A DNA stretch of 64,000 nucleotides from Lysobacter_I brunescens (GTDB lineage Bacteria > Pseudomonadota > Gammaproteobacteria > Xanthomonadales > Xanthomonadaceae), in NCBI RefSeq assembly GCF_042677005.1, contig NZ_JBHTIF010000001.1, positions 1,798,001-1,862,000 on the forward strand. Reading direction: 5' to 3'. This document shows positions 47,751 through 55,880 of the stretch, piece after piece. The notes under the pieces are model-generated. The model had not been told where the DNA came from. It did not search any database and saw only the letters and a list, made by a program, of their open reading frames with translations. Made by a program: the position numbers and the translations under genes. Each line of letters begins with the position of its first letter. Position 1 is the first letter of the stretch.

Positions 47751-48254
47751 TCAGCGTGCCGTGGACTCGAGTTCCGCGCGATGGCGGACTATCAGGTCGC
47801 GGGCGAGGATCCCGACGATGCTCAGGTTGATCGCCACCACCACCAGCGGCACCCAGCCCGGGTCGCGGACCAGGGCGAAGCCTTCGAAGGGCAGGTAGAT
47901 CGCGGCGCCGATGCAGCCGAGCCACGAGGCCCAGCGCCGGCTGCGCCACAGGCCCCAGGCTTCGACGAGATGCAGCAGGCCGTAGGCGGCGGCCACGGCG
48001 GCGGCCAGATGGACGGATTCGGGATCGATGCGGCGGGTGAAGCTGGCCAGCGCGCTGTGGTGGGCGTCGAAGCGGAAGACTTCGATCAGCCAGTGCACGA
48101 AGCGCCGGATCGGCGCTGGCCCGAGGATCTCCAGGCCGCTGGCGGCCGTCAGCGCGAACGCGCCCTTGGCCAGTTCGAACAGCGCGATGGCACGTGCCGC
48201 CCGCAGGCCCGTGCGGACCTGCGGGACGGGCGCATCCTGCGCGTCGGGTGCCAT
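47751..48254 (-). CDS. DUF2127 family membrane protein
   Basis: A 167-residue protein with three or four hydrophobic segments. It shows the DUF2127 pattern: GLRAARAIALFELAKGAFAL, AAAYGLLHLVEAWGLWRSRR, WASWLGCIGAAIYLPFEGF and PLVVVAINLSIVGILARDLI. Function is unknown. It starts 18 bp after the typA stop on the same strand. Confidence 0.82.
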   Translation of the reverse strand: MAPDAQDAPVPQVRTGLRAARAIALFELAKGAFALTAASGLEILGPAPIRRFVHWLIEVFRFDAHHSALASFTRRIDPESVHLAAAVAAAYGLLHLVEAWGLWRSRRWASWLGCIGAAIYLPFEGFALVRDPGWVPLVVVAINLSIVGILARDLIVRHRAELESTAR

Positions 48255-48272
48255 CGCGACGCGCCCTTGTGC

Positions 48273-50132
48273 TTACGCCGAGCGCGAGGCGCGCTTGCGG
48301 TCGGTTTCGAGACGGAACTTCTTGCGCAGGCGGATCTGCTTGGGCGTGACTTCGACCAGTTCGTCGTCGTCGATGAATTCCAGCGCCTGCTCAAGCGAGA
48401 ACTTGATCGGCGGGATCAGGCCTTCGTCGTCGTCCTTGCCGGACGCGCGGAAGTTGGTCAGCTGCTTGCCGCGCAGGGCGTTGACCGTGAGGTCGTTGTC
48501 CTTGCTGTTGATGCCGACGATCTGGCCTTCGTAGATTTCCTCGCCCGGCTCGATGAACAGGCGGCCGCGCTCCTGCATCGCGATCTGCGCGTAGGCCGGC
48601 GACGGGCCGGTGCCGTTGGAGATCAGCACGCCGTTCTGGCGCTGGCCGATCGCACCTTCGGTCTTCGGACCGTAGTGGTCGAACACGTGGAACAGCAGGC
48701 CGGTGCCGGCGGTGAGCGTGCGGAATTCGGTCTGGAAGCCGATCAGGCCGCGCGCCGGAATCAGGTAGTCGAGGCGCACGCGTCCCTTGCCGTCGGGTTC
48801 CATGTTCTGCAGCAGCGCCTTGCGCTCGCCGAGACGACCCATCACGCCGCCCTGGAACTGCTCTTCCATGTCGACGACCAGCGATTCGATCGGCTCCTGC
48901 ATGATGCCGTCGATTTCCTTGATGATCACTTCCGGACGCGACACGGCCAGCTCGTAGCCTTCGCGGCGCATGGTTTCGATCAGGATCGACAGGTGCAGCT
49001 CGCCGCGGCCGCTGACCTTGAACTTGTCGGCGTCCTGCGTGTCCTCGACCTTCAGCGCGACGTTGTGCTGCGTCTCGCGGGTCAGGCGATCGCGCAGCTG
49101 GCGCGAGGTCAGGAACTTGCCGCCCGAACGGTCCTTCACGCCGGCGAACGGCGAATCGTTCACCTGGAAGGTCATCGAGATGGTGGGTTCGTCGACGGCG
49201 AGCACCGGCAGCTGCTCGACCGCGTCGGGCGCGCACAGGGTGTCGGAGATGCCGATGCCTTCGATGCCGCTGAACGCGATGATGTCGCCGGCCTGCGCCT
49301 CGGGCACTTCGATGCGCTCAAGGCCCATGAAGCCGAGCACCTGCAGCACCTTGCCGTTGCGGGTCTTGCCTTCACGGTCGATCACGACCACCTGCTGGTT
49401 GGTCTTGACCTTGCCGCGCTGGATGCGGCCGACGCCGATGATGCCGACGTAGTTGTTGTAGTCCAGCGAGGTGACGCGCATCTGGAACGGGCCGTCCGGA
49501 TCGACCGGCGGTGCCGGCACGTGCTCGCAGATGGCTTCGAACAGCGGGGTCATGTCGCCGTCGCGCACGTCTTCGGTCATGCCGGCGAAGCCCTGCAGGC
49601 CGGAGGCGTAGACGGTGGTGAAGTCGAGCTGGTCGTCGTTGGCGCCGAGGCGGTCGAACAGGTCGAAGGTCTGGTCCAGCACCCAGCTCGGGCGCGCGCC
49701 CGGGCGGTCGACCTTGTTGATGACGACGATCGGCTTGAAGCCCATCGCGAACGCCTTCTGGGTCACGAAGCGCGTCTGCGGCATCGGGCCGTCCATCGCG
49801 TCGACCAGGATCAGCACCGAATCGACCATCGACAGCACGCGCTCGACTTCGCCGCCGAAGTCGGCGTGGCCGGGGGTGTCGACGATGTTGATGCGCCAGT
49901 CCTCGCCCGTCTTCGGGTTGGTCCAGCGGATCGCGGTGTTCTTGGAGAGGATCGTGATGCCGCGTTCCTTTTCCAGATCGTTGCTGTCCATCACGCGGTC
50001 GGGGACCACGGCGCGCTCGTTCAGGGTGCCGGACTGCTTGAGCAGCTGGTCGACGAGGGTGGTCTTGCCATGGTCGACGTGGGCGACGATGGCGATGTTG
50101 CGGAGGCGTTCGACGGAATTGGATGCGGACAT
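48273..50132 (-). CDS. typA: ribosome-associated GTPase TypA/BipA
   Basis: Translational GTPase of the EF-G/LepA class that helps large-subunit assembly and stress or cold growth. It has 619 residues. Motifs are AHVDHGKTTLVDQLL, DTPGHADFGGEVERVL, NKVDRPGARP and the BipA-specific C-terminus with TEFRTLTAGTGLLFHVFDHY and NALRGKQLTNFRASGKDD. The start at 50132 (MSASNSVERLRNIAI) is the family start; a strong -10 (TATACT, complement of 50188-50193) lies upstream, with a poor -35. DUF2127 and the amidase follow. Confidence 0.97.
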   Translation of the reverse strand: MSASNSVERLRNIAIVAHVDHGKTTLVDQLLKQSGTLNERAVVPDRVMDSNDLEKERGITILSKNTAIRWTNPKTGEDWRINIVDTPGHADFGGEVERVLSMVDSVLILVDAMDGPMPQTRFVTQKAFAMGFKPIVVINKVDRPGARPSWVLDQTFDLFDRLGANDDQLDFTTVYASGLQGFAGMTEDVRDGDMTPLFEAICEHVPAPPVDPDGPFQMRVTSLDYNNYVGIIGVGRIQRGKVKTNQQVVVIDREGKTRNGKVLQVLGFMGLERIEVPEAQAGDIIAFSGIEGIGISDTLCAPDAVEQLPVLAVDEPTISMTFQVNDSPFAGVKDRSGGKFLTSRQLRDRLTRETQHNVALKVEDTQDADKFKVSGRGELHLSILIETMRREGYELAVSRPEVIIKEIDGIMQEPIESLVVDMEEQFQGGVMGRLGERKALLQNMEPDGKGRVRLDYLIPARGLIGFQTEFRTLTAGTGLLFHVFDHYGPKTEGAIGQRQNGVLISNGTGPSPAYAQIAMQERGRLFIEPGEEIYEGQIVGINSKDNDLTVNALRGKQLTNFRASGKDDDEGLIPPIKFSLEQALEFIDDDELVEVTPKQIRLRKKFRLETDRKRASRSA

Positions 50133-50285
50133 GGCGATGGGCACCCGGGGTGGTCGGGCGCTGAGATTTTCGTGAAGGAAGCCCACTAGTATAGCCGTCG
50201 GGGCGGAGCAATGGCTCCATACGCCTGTCGGATACCCGCAGTCGCCCCATTTCCGACATTCACGACCCTGTCCCGAGGACTCCCG

Positions 50286-50537
50286 ATGACCCCGACCCCG
50301 CCCGCGAACGCTCCCTGGAAACCGCCCGTCTGGCTGATCGGCCTGGACGTCATCGCCATGGTTCTGCTGGGCCTGGGGCTGTGGATGCGCTTCGACCCGG
50401 AGGGACCGCTGGCCCGGAGCCTGCCCGAATCCGCCCGGCTGGCGGTGCTGGTGGTCGGCGGCGGCCTGTTCGCGGTCTGCTGGGCGCTGCTGATGGGCTC
50501 GGTGCTGGACCATCACCGCCGCCGGCGCAGGCCCTGA
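50286..50537 (+). CDS. small two-helix membrane protein, unknown
   Basis: An 83-residue protein with two hydrophobic stretches (WLIGLDVIAMVLLGLGLWM and ARLAVLVVGGGLFAVCWALL), a Pro-rich N-terminus (MTPTPPANAPWKPP) and a His/Arg-rich tail (DHHRRRRRP). GAGG lies 7 nt before ATG 50286. It is divergent from typA. No family recognised. The codon use fits the genome, so I consider it real but functionally unknown. Confidence 0.7.
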   Translation: MTPTPPANAPWKPPVWLIGLDVIAMVLLGLGLWMRFDPEGPLARSLPESARLAVLVVGGGLFAVCWALLMGSVLDHHRRRRRP

Positions 50538-50659
50538 GCGCGCAGATATCCTTCGATTCTAGCGGAAAAGCCGATTCCGGCGCCTGTCGCGGGACAAGGC
50601 GGTCGGGTGTCGCCCGTGGGAGGCTGGCGCCATTCCAGAACGCCCCGACGGAGGCATGC

Positions 50660-51151
50660 ATGATCCACGAAGTGACCGGCGACATCCTCAAGACCCGCGC
50701 CCAGGCAATCGCCCACGGTGTCGCGCCGAACGACGATTTCCATACCGGCCTGGCGCTCTCGCTGCGCGAGCATGCCCCGGCCCTCTACAAGGATTTCCGG
50801 CATTACTGCCAGTCCACCCATCCGAAACCTGGCGGCCTGTGGACCTGGGCCGGCGCCGACGGCCGCCGGATCGTGAATCTGTTCACCCAGGATGGCGCCG
50901 AAGGCCATCACGGCGGCAAACCCGGCAAGGCCAGCCTGCAGCACGTGCGCCATGCCCTGAAGGCCCTGCGTGCCGAGATCGCCGAGCAGGGCATCACCAG
51001 CCTGGCGTTGCCCCGCCTGGCGACCGGCGTGGGCGGACTGGCGTGGGACGATGTGCGTCCGCTGGTGCACGAGCACCTGGCCGATGCCGGCATTCCGGTC
51101 TTCGTCTACGTGACCTACCGCGCGGGCGAGGTGGCCGACGAGCGCCTGTGA
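50660..51151 (+). CDS. macro-domain protein
   Basis: A 163-residue single-domain protein starting MIHEVTGDILKTRAQAIAHG, the first strand-helix unit of a macro domain (GDI and AHGVAPNDDFHTGLA for ADP-ribose binding). GGLWTWAGADGRRIVNLFTQ and LPRLATGVGGLAWDDVRPLV, the phosphate-binding loop, follow. Such proteins remove or bind ADP-ribose; the specific substrate is unknown. GGAGG precedes ATG 50660. No ADP-ribosyl-transferase toxin gene is adjacent, so a toxin-antitoxin role is not supported. Confidence 0.85.
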   Translation: MIHEVTGDILKTRAQAIAHGVAPNDDFHTGLALSLREHAPALYKDFRHYCQSTHPKPGGLWTWAGADGRRIVNLFTQDGAEGHHGGKPGKASLQHVRHALKALRAEIAEQGITSLALPRLATGVGGLAWDDVRPLVHEHLADAGIPVFVYVTYRAGEVADERL

Positions 51152-51247
51152 CCCGTCGCCCGGCGCGGCCGCTGGCCGCGTCGGGGGCAATCCGCCGGGG
51201 CGCATGGTAGGGTGTGGCCCCCATTCGCCCCCTCCCGGAGCCCGAGC

Positions 51248-51742
51248 ATGAGCCTCATCGCCCATTTCGACACCGACCGCGGCCCGATCCGCATCGAGCT
51301 GCACGCCGACAAGGCGCCGCTGACCGTCGCCAACTTCGTCAACCTGGTCCAGCGCGGCTTCTACGATGGCCTGATCTTCCACCGCGTGATCGCCGACTTC
51401 ATGGTCCAGGGCGGCTGCCCGCAGGGTCGCGGCACCGGCGGCCCGGGCTACCGTTTCGAGGACGAAGCCAACAACGGCGTGCGCCACGAGCGCGGCGTGC
51501 TGTCCATGGCCAACGCCGGCCCGAACACCAACGGCAGCCAGTTCTTCATCACCCACGTCCCCTGCGGCTGGCTGGACGGCAAGCACACCGTCTTCGGCAA
51601 GGTGCTCGAAGGCCTGGACGTGGTCGACAGCATCCGCCAGGGCGACACGATCAAGAGCATCAAGATCGAAGGCGATGCCCAGGCCGCGCTCGACGCCAAG
51701 GCCGACCGCGTCGCCGAGTGGAACAAGATCCTCGCGGCGTGA
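51248..51742 (+). CDS. peptidyl-prolyl cis-trans isomerase, cyclophilin type
   Basis: A 164-residue cytoplasmic cyclophilin (PpiB-like; no signal peptide). Catalytic motifs are FHRVIADFMVQGGCPQGRGTGGPGY in two adjoining parts, with the Arg and Phe of the active site, MANAGPNTNGSQFFIT and the Trp-containing HVPCGWLDGKHTVFGKV. It starts at ATG 51248. An intrinsic terminator follows. Confidence 0.95.
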   Translation: MSLIAHFDTDRGPIRIELHADKAPLTVANFVNLVQRGFYDGLIFHRVIADFMVQGGCPQGRGTGGPGYRFEDEANNGVRHERGVLSMANAGPNTNGSQFFITHVPCGWLDGKHTVFGKVLEGLDVVDSIRQGDTIKSIKIEGDAQAALDAKADRVAEWNKILAA

Positions 51743-51764
51743 TCGATCTGCGGCAACCCTGAAG

Positions 51765-51790
51765 AAAACGCGGCCATTGGCCGCGTTTTT
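51765..51790 (+). terminator. intrinsic terminator after the cyclophilin gene
   Basis: The stem CGCGGCC (51769-51775) with GGCCGCG (51779-51785) has an A-run before it and a T-run after it. Confidence 0.85.
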
Positions 51791-51822
51791 CGTTTCGAGC
51801 GCACAACTTCCAAGGACACAGC

Positions 51823-52146
51823 ATGAACCCGGGCCGCGTGTTTGCCGTCGTGATCCTGTTGCTGGCGGGCGCTCTGCTGTTGCAGGGATATCTGGTGCCT
51901 GCATTGCTCCTCGCTGTCTTCGGCGTGCTGGTCTTCGCCGCGCAGCATGTCCGCAGAGGCGCCTCGAATGACGAAGGTGTGATCGGCGATGTCGGCGCGT
52001 CCTCTTGGTCGTCCGGTAGCGGCGACCGCGGGTACGGCGATGATCGCAGCGACGATCGTTGCGATCCGGGAGACGACGGTGGCGACAGTGGAGATAGTGG
52101 AGACAGCAGTTGTGACGGAGGCGGGGACGGTGGTGGCGGAGACTGA
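51823..52146 (+). CDS. small membrane protein with Asp/Gly/Ser/Cys-rich tail
   Basis: A 107-residue protein. Residues about 7-43 are hydrophobic, enough for two membrane passes (FAVVILLLAGALLLQGYLVP, ALLLAVFGVLVFAA). The remaining 60 residues are almost only Asp, Gly, Ser and Cys, ending CDGGGDGGGGD. Such Gly/Cys-rich ends occur on several small bacterial membrane proteins of unknown role. AAGGA precedes the ATG. Its last 17 bp overlap the start of the next lipoprotein gene. Confidence 0.65.
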   Translation: MNPGRVFAVVILLLAGALLLQGYLVPALLLAVFGVLVFAAQHVRRGASNDEGVIGDVGASSWSSGSGDRGYGDDRSDDRCDPGDDGGDSGDSGDSSCDGGGDGGGGD

Positions 52147-53002
52147 CGGCGTTCGATCCTCGCGACGCCGCGCCGTCTTGCCTCCGGTCTGCACGCTGGC
52201 GCTGTGCGTCGCGCTCGTGACCGCGTGCGCCGGGGATGCACCGCCTGCCGATCGCACGACCGGTGCGCTGCTGCCAGCGGCGAAGGCCGTCGATCCCGCG
52301 CCCGCGTCCATGCCTGCGCCCGCGCCGGTCCCGCTGACGCGCGAGCAGGCGCTGGACCGCTTCGCCGGCGACTGGATGGTCACGAAGGCCGTGCCGACGG
52401 ATGCGGACGAAAGCATCTCGGTGTTCATCCGCCGCGAAGGCGACGCGCTGGCGATCTTCGAAGGCGGCATCCGCGAACTGGACGTGCGCATCGCGTCCTT
52501 CGATCCCGCGACCGGTGCGCTTTCCCTGGTCGAAACCCTTCCGGACGGGACCGTGGCGCTGACGATGACGCCGCTGGACGTGAGCGCCTCGGTCGATTCC
52601 GTGAAGCGCGATGTCCTGCTGGCCTGGGACGATGGCGTGCGCTGGACGCTGACCGGCGGCGCCCTGCCGACCGATCCGGAGGCCTACAGCAACGATGTGA
52701 TCCAGTCCGTCCGCGCGCGCGGGCGTCGTGGCGTGCATCGCGTCGAGAACATCGCCTGCGGCGAGAACGCCAGCCTGCGCCATCGCATCCTCTGCGAGGA
52801 CACCGCTCTGCGCCACCGGCATTTCGAGCTGATGGAACAGTTCATGGCGATCGGCGGCGAATACCCGGACAGCCACCGGACCTACCAGGCCGCGATCCGC
52901 GATCTCGACACCTGCACCGACAAGGCCTGCGTCGCGAAGGGCATCGACACCTGGTCGCGCTATCTCGACGACAACTATCCGGGCCAGCAGATGGTGGATT
53001 GA
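52130..53002 (+). CDS. lipoprotein with a LprI-like C-terminal region
   Basis: A 290-residue protein from GTG 52130, which has GGAGG 8 nt upstream; GTG 52133 is the alternative. The frame is open back to 51989, inside the preceding gene. The lipobox is VTAC (LALCVALVTACAGDA). An Ala/Pro linker precedes a beta-rich middle domain (FAGDWMVTKAVPTDADESIS). The last 80 residues carry four Cys in the spacing CGEN, ILCED, TCTDKACVA, reminiscent of the lysozyme-inhibitor LprI/DUF1311 pattern. That resemblance is weak. Confidence 0.65.
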   Translation: MVAETDGVRSSRRRAVLPPVCTLALCVALVTACAGDAPPADRTTGALLPAAKAVDPAPASMPAPAPVPLTREQALDRFAGDWMVTKAVPTDADESISVFIRREGDALAIFEGGIRELDVRIASFDPATGALSLVETLPDGTVALTMTPLDVSASVDSVKRDVLLAWDDGVRWTLTGGALPTDPEAYSNDVIQSVRARGRRGVHRVENIACGENASLRHRILCEDTALRHRHFELMEQFMAIGGEYPDSHRTYQAAIRDLDTCTDKACVAKGIDTWSRYLDDNYPGQQMVD

Positions 53003-53027
53003 CGATTGTCCGTCGATGCCTCGTGGC

Positions 53028-53615
53028 TCAGCGCATGCGCAGCGTGTCCAGCATCTTCGACACCTTCTCCGCGTCGCGCGGGTAGTAGTGCTCTGCCGGC
53101 GCGAGGAAGATCGCGAGAGCGAGGCCTTTCTCGTGCTCGAACGCGGCGGCCATGCCCCGGTAACGCAGACCTTCCGGATTGGCGAGCGAGAATTCGAAGC
53201 GCAGGCCGTCGCGGTTGCCGAAGCGGGCGGGGCGCAGGTTCGTGGCTTCGACATCGGCGGTGCCCGATGCGCGCAGGCCGTCGAGGATGAGATCGCGCAG
53301 TTCGTCGGCGCGCAGGCCGCGCTGGTAGAAGGCGCCGTCGGGTCGACGCCTGGTCTGGCGCTGGCCGAGGAAGATGAATTCGCGTTCGCGGACGCGCGGA
53401 ATGAGATAGAGGCGGTTGAGCAGTTCGCCGTCCATGGTCCAGAGCTGGTAGCGCGACGCGCTCATCCGCGTCCATTCCATTTCGCTGTCGATCATGAGCT
53501 TGCCGCCGGCCGGGTTCGGGCCGGGCTTGACCAAGCGGCCACCGCCGCCTGCGCAGGCGGCGAGCGTCAGCATCAGGGCGATGAGCGCAAGCGTGCGCAG
53601 ACGACGGACGATCAT
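53028..53615 (-). CDS. putative lipoprotein, unknown family
   Basis: A 195-residue protein with a lipoprotein signal (MIVRRLRTLALIALMLTLAA, then C). The mature protein starts with a Gly-rich linker and has a mixed alpha/beta pattern (MEWTRMSASRYQLWTMDGEL, RVREREFIFLGQRQTRRRPD, AAFEHEKGLALAIFLAP). No family recognised. Its ATG overlaps the stop of the M48 protease gene by 4 bp (ATGA), so the two are probably co-translated and work in the same envelope process. Confidence 0.75.
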   Translation of the reverse strand: MIVRRLRTLALIALMLTLAACAGGGGRLVKPGPNPAGGKLMIDSEMEWTRMSASRYQLWTMDGELLNRLYLIPRVREREFIFLGQRQTRRRPDGAFYQRGLRADELRDLILDGLRASGTADVEATNLRPARFGNRDGLRFEFSLANPEGLRYRGMAAAFEHEKGLALAIFLAPAEHYYPRDAEKVSKMLDTLRMR

Positions 53616-54823
53616 GGCGTGCCTCCCAGTCGATCGAGTTCGCGTTGCACGAAGGCGCGGTCCTCGGCCTGCGTGGCGGTGTTGAGATAGCGGCGCAGCG
53701 CCGCATTGGCCTCGGCCTTGCGCCCGGCGTCGCGCAGGGCGAAGCCGTGCTCGCGCCAGGCCGCGACCGGTGCGCCAGGCAGGGCCACTGCGCGCGCGTA
53801 CAGTTCGGCGGCCTTCGCGCGATCGCTGGCGGCGTTGCGACGGCGATGGGCCTCGCCGAGGTAGAAGGTCAGCAGCGCATGGTCTTCCTGCGGCGCATCG
53901 GCGAGCAGGTCGCCGATCACCAGCAGCGAGCTGGCGTAGCGGCGGCGCGAGACTTCCTCGGCCAGCCAGCCTTCGAGGAAGGGCCGCATCGCGGCGCGGT
54001 AGGCGTCGCGGTTGCGTTCGCGCGGTGGCGAGGGCAGGGCTGCGGCGGCGCTGCGGATGTCCGCGAGGCGCTCCTCGGTGGCCGGATGGGTGGCGAAGAC
54101 CACGCCGCGCCGTTCGTATTTCCGCGTCTCTTCCTCGCGCTTGAGCCGCGCCCACAGGTCGGCGCCCGCCTCCGGGTCGTAGCCGCGTGCGACGGCGGCC
54201 TCGAAGCCCAGCGTGTCGGCCTCGCGCTCCTGGTCGCGGCTGAACTTGAAGATGCCGGCATACGCGCCGAGCGCCCCGAGCAGCGCCGCGTCGGGCACGC
54301 CCGCGCCATAGGCGACCAGCTGGAAGGCGCTGAGCACGGCGCTGGTGTCCTTGAGCCGCCGCCACTGGCGCAGCGAATGCTGGGCGCGGAAATGGCCGGC
54401 CTCGTGGCCGAGCACGAAGCCCAGCTCGGCCTCGTCGCGGGCGCGGAGCAGGGCGCCGGTCCAGACCAGCATCATCCCGTTCGGCGCCATCGACGCGTTG
54501 AATTCGGGGACATCCATGATGTAGACGCGCAGGTCGCTGCAATGCTCGGCCGCGACCTTGCAGGTCAGCTCGCGCACGTAGGCGTTGAGCGCGGGGTCGC
54601 GCACGCGCTGCGGCGAACGCTGCAGTTCGGTTTCGGCGCGCTGCATCGCGTACCAGAGTTCGTCCTCGTCGGTCCCGGCGACCGGGGCGTCGCCCGGGCG
54701 GTGCTCGCGCAGTGGCTGGCTGGTCGCGCAGCCGGCGAGGGCGATGCAGAGCGCGGCGATCGCTGCGGTTCGCAACGCAGCCTGCAGGCGCGACGGCTCT
54801 TGTAGGAGGGCCTGACCAGCCAT
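53612..54823 (-). CDS. M48 family metalloprotease lipoprotein (BepA-like)
   Basis: A periplasmic zinc metallopeptidase with TPR-like helices after the catalytic domain, about 403 residues. The zinc motif is HEAGH in GFVLGHEAGHFRAQHS; the third ligand is in QEREADTLG; MAPNGMMLVWTGAL and FATHPATEERLADI are typical. The lipobox is LAGC (AALCIALAGCATS). ATG 54823 lies inside an inverted-repeat element. A TTG at 54775 (LRTAAIAALCIALAGC) would give a standard lipoprotein signal and may be the true start. Confidence 0.88.
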   Translation of the reverse strand: MAGQALLQEPSRLQAALRTAAIAALCIALAGCATSQPLREHRPGDAPVAGTDEDELWYAMQRAETELQRSPQRVRDPALNAYVRELTCKVAAEHCSDLRVYIMDVPEFNASMAPNGMMLVWTGALLRARDEAELGFVLGHEAGHFRAQHSLRQWRRLKDTSAVLSAFQLVAYGAGVPDAALLGALGAYAGIFKFSRDQEREADTLGFEAAVARGYDPEAGADLWARLKREEETRKYERRGVVFATHPATEERLADIRSAAAALPSPPRERNRDAYRAAMRPFLEGWLAEEVSRRRYASSLLVIGDLLADAPQEDHALLTFYLGEAHRRRNAASDRAKAAELYARAVALPGAPVAAWREHGFALRDAGRKAEANAALRRYLNTATQAEDRAFVQRELDRLGGTP

Positions 54824-54918
54824 TCGGCTGTTGAAAACCAGGCCCGAGCTTTTTTGCACGAGGGCGATTTCGTCGGGTTCGAAGCAAGCGCTCGGGCCTG
54901 AAGGCCCTCCTGCGAAAG
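54800..54918. repeat. inverted-repeat element upstream of the M48 gene
   Basis: The outer arms are GTAGGAGGGCC near 54801-54812 and its inverted counterpart GGCCCTCCTGC near 54904-54914. The inner arms are a perfect 11-bp inverted repeat, CAGGCCCGAGC (54839-54849) and GCTCGGGCCTG (54890-54900), with a T-run after the left one. It resembles the dispersed TGTAGGAGSGGCC repeats found between genes in Xanthomonadaceae. Confidence 0.65.
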
Positions 54919-54948
54919 GCCAAAGCCCTTTTGCGGCAGACCGGCGCC

Positions 54949-55755
54949 TCATGGCCGCGCTCCGCGCTGCGCGTTGAGGCCGCGCAGCAGGTCGTCGGCG
55001 GTTTCGCGCGCGCCGGCCGGGTCCCGCAGGTCGCCGGCCTGGTCGAAGAGCAGGTTGTGCCAGACCACCTGGCCGGTGCGCAGGTCCACCAGCGAGGCCA
55101 GGCCGACCTGGTAGCCGCCGCCGATGTCGCCGCCCAGCAGCAGGAAGCCGATCACTCGCATCGCCGCGCGCCCGCCGCTGGTGTAGCTGTCGCGGATGTA
55201 GGTGAACAGCGCGTAGTCGGCGCCGGTGGCCTCGCGCAGGGCGGAGACGCCCGGGCCGAGCGTCCAGTCGAAGCGGCCGCGCTTGTTGCGCAGGCCGGCG
55301 TTCGGGCTGGTGCCGGCGCGCGAATACTGCAGGATGCTGATCGAGACCGCCTGGTTCAGCAGGTAGAGCTGGCGCAGGCGGTCGTCGTTGCTGTCCGCCG
55401 GGGGCAGGGCGAACTCCGGGGCCACGGTGAGGCCCCGGCTGGCGAGGATCTCGCGGGCCATCTGCGGGTAGAGCTGGCGGGCGCTGTCGGTCCAGGCCTT
55501 GCGTGGCTCCTGCGCGCCGCCGGCCAGCACCTCGTACAGCTCGATGTCCGGTTCGACCAGGACCACGCTGCCGGCCAGGCCGACCGGCTGGCCGCTGTCG
55601 TCCCTGGCCGTACGGACCTGTGTGGAGGCGCAGGCGCTCAGCAGCAGGCAGGCGAAAGCCAGCGTCAGCGCGCGCGGCCATAACGAGCTGGAATGCCGCG
55701 AAGCCCGGGAAAACAGCGTTCCGGCGGCGGCTCGGACGATGCCCTGTGTTAGCAT
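54949..55755 (-). CDS. putative outer-envelope lipoprotein, unknown family
   Basis: A 268-residue protein from ATG 55755, which has GGGAGG at good spacing. The lipobox is LLSAC (LAFACLLLSACASTQ). The mature protein has LYPQMAREILASRGL, LYLLNQAVSISILQYS, and a nucleotide-free beta region with YALFTYIRDSYTSGG, GGDIGGGYQVGLASLVDLRTGQVVWHN in adjoining segments. This last pattern recalls lipoproteins that assemble with envelope machines, but I do not recognise a named family. M48 and the 195-residue lipoprotein follow on the same strand. Confidence 0.75.
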   Translation of the reverse strand: MLTQGIVRAAAGTLFSRASRHSSSLWPRALTLAFACLLLSACASTQVRTARDDSGQPVGLAGSVVLVEPDIELYEVLAGGAQEPRKAWTDSARQLYPQMAREILASRGLTVAPEFALPPADSNDDRLRQLYLLNQAVSISILQYSRAGTSPNAGLRNKRGRFDWTLGPGVSALREATGADYALFTYIRDSYTSGGRAAMRVIGFLLLGGDIGGGYQVGLASLVDLRTGQVVWHNLLFDQAGDLRDPAGARETADDLLRGLNAQRGARP

Positions 55756-55880
55756 TTCGTGCTCCCTCCCGACCTGTGATCGACAGCCTGACGGGGTTGT
55801 TTTACAGGTTCGTGCCGCGGGCATCCATCTCCTGCCCCCCGCAGGTCCCCACACCCCATTCCACAACGACAGGTTCCGCG

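Noticed and set aside
47781..50189. 802-codon + strand frame
   Set aside because: Shadow of typA and the DUF2127 gene on the - strand; composition is typical of antisense GC frames.
50660..51151. DarT-DarG-like toxin-antitoxin system around the macro-domain gene
   Set aside because: No ADP-ribosyl-transferase gene is adjacent; neighbours are a small membrane protein and a cyclophilin.
51989..52129. N-terminal extension of the 52130 lipoprotein back to ATG 51989
   Set aside because: It lies inside the upstream gene, is Ala/Thr/Val low-complexity, and would bury the lipoprotein signal peptide; GGAGG supports GTG 52130.
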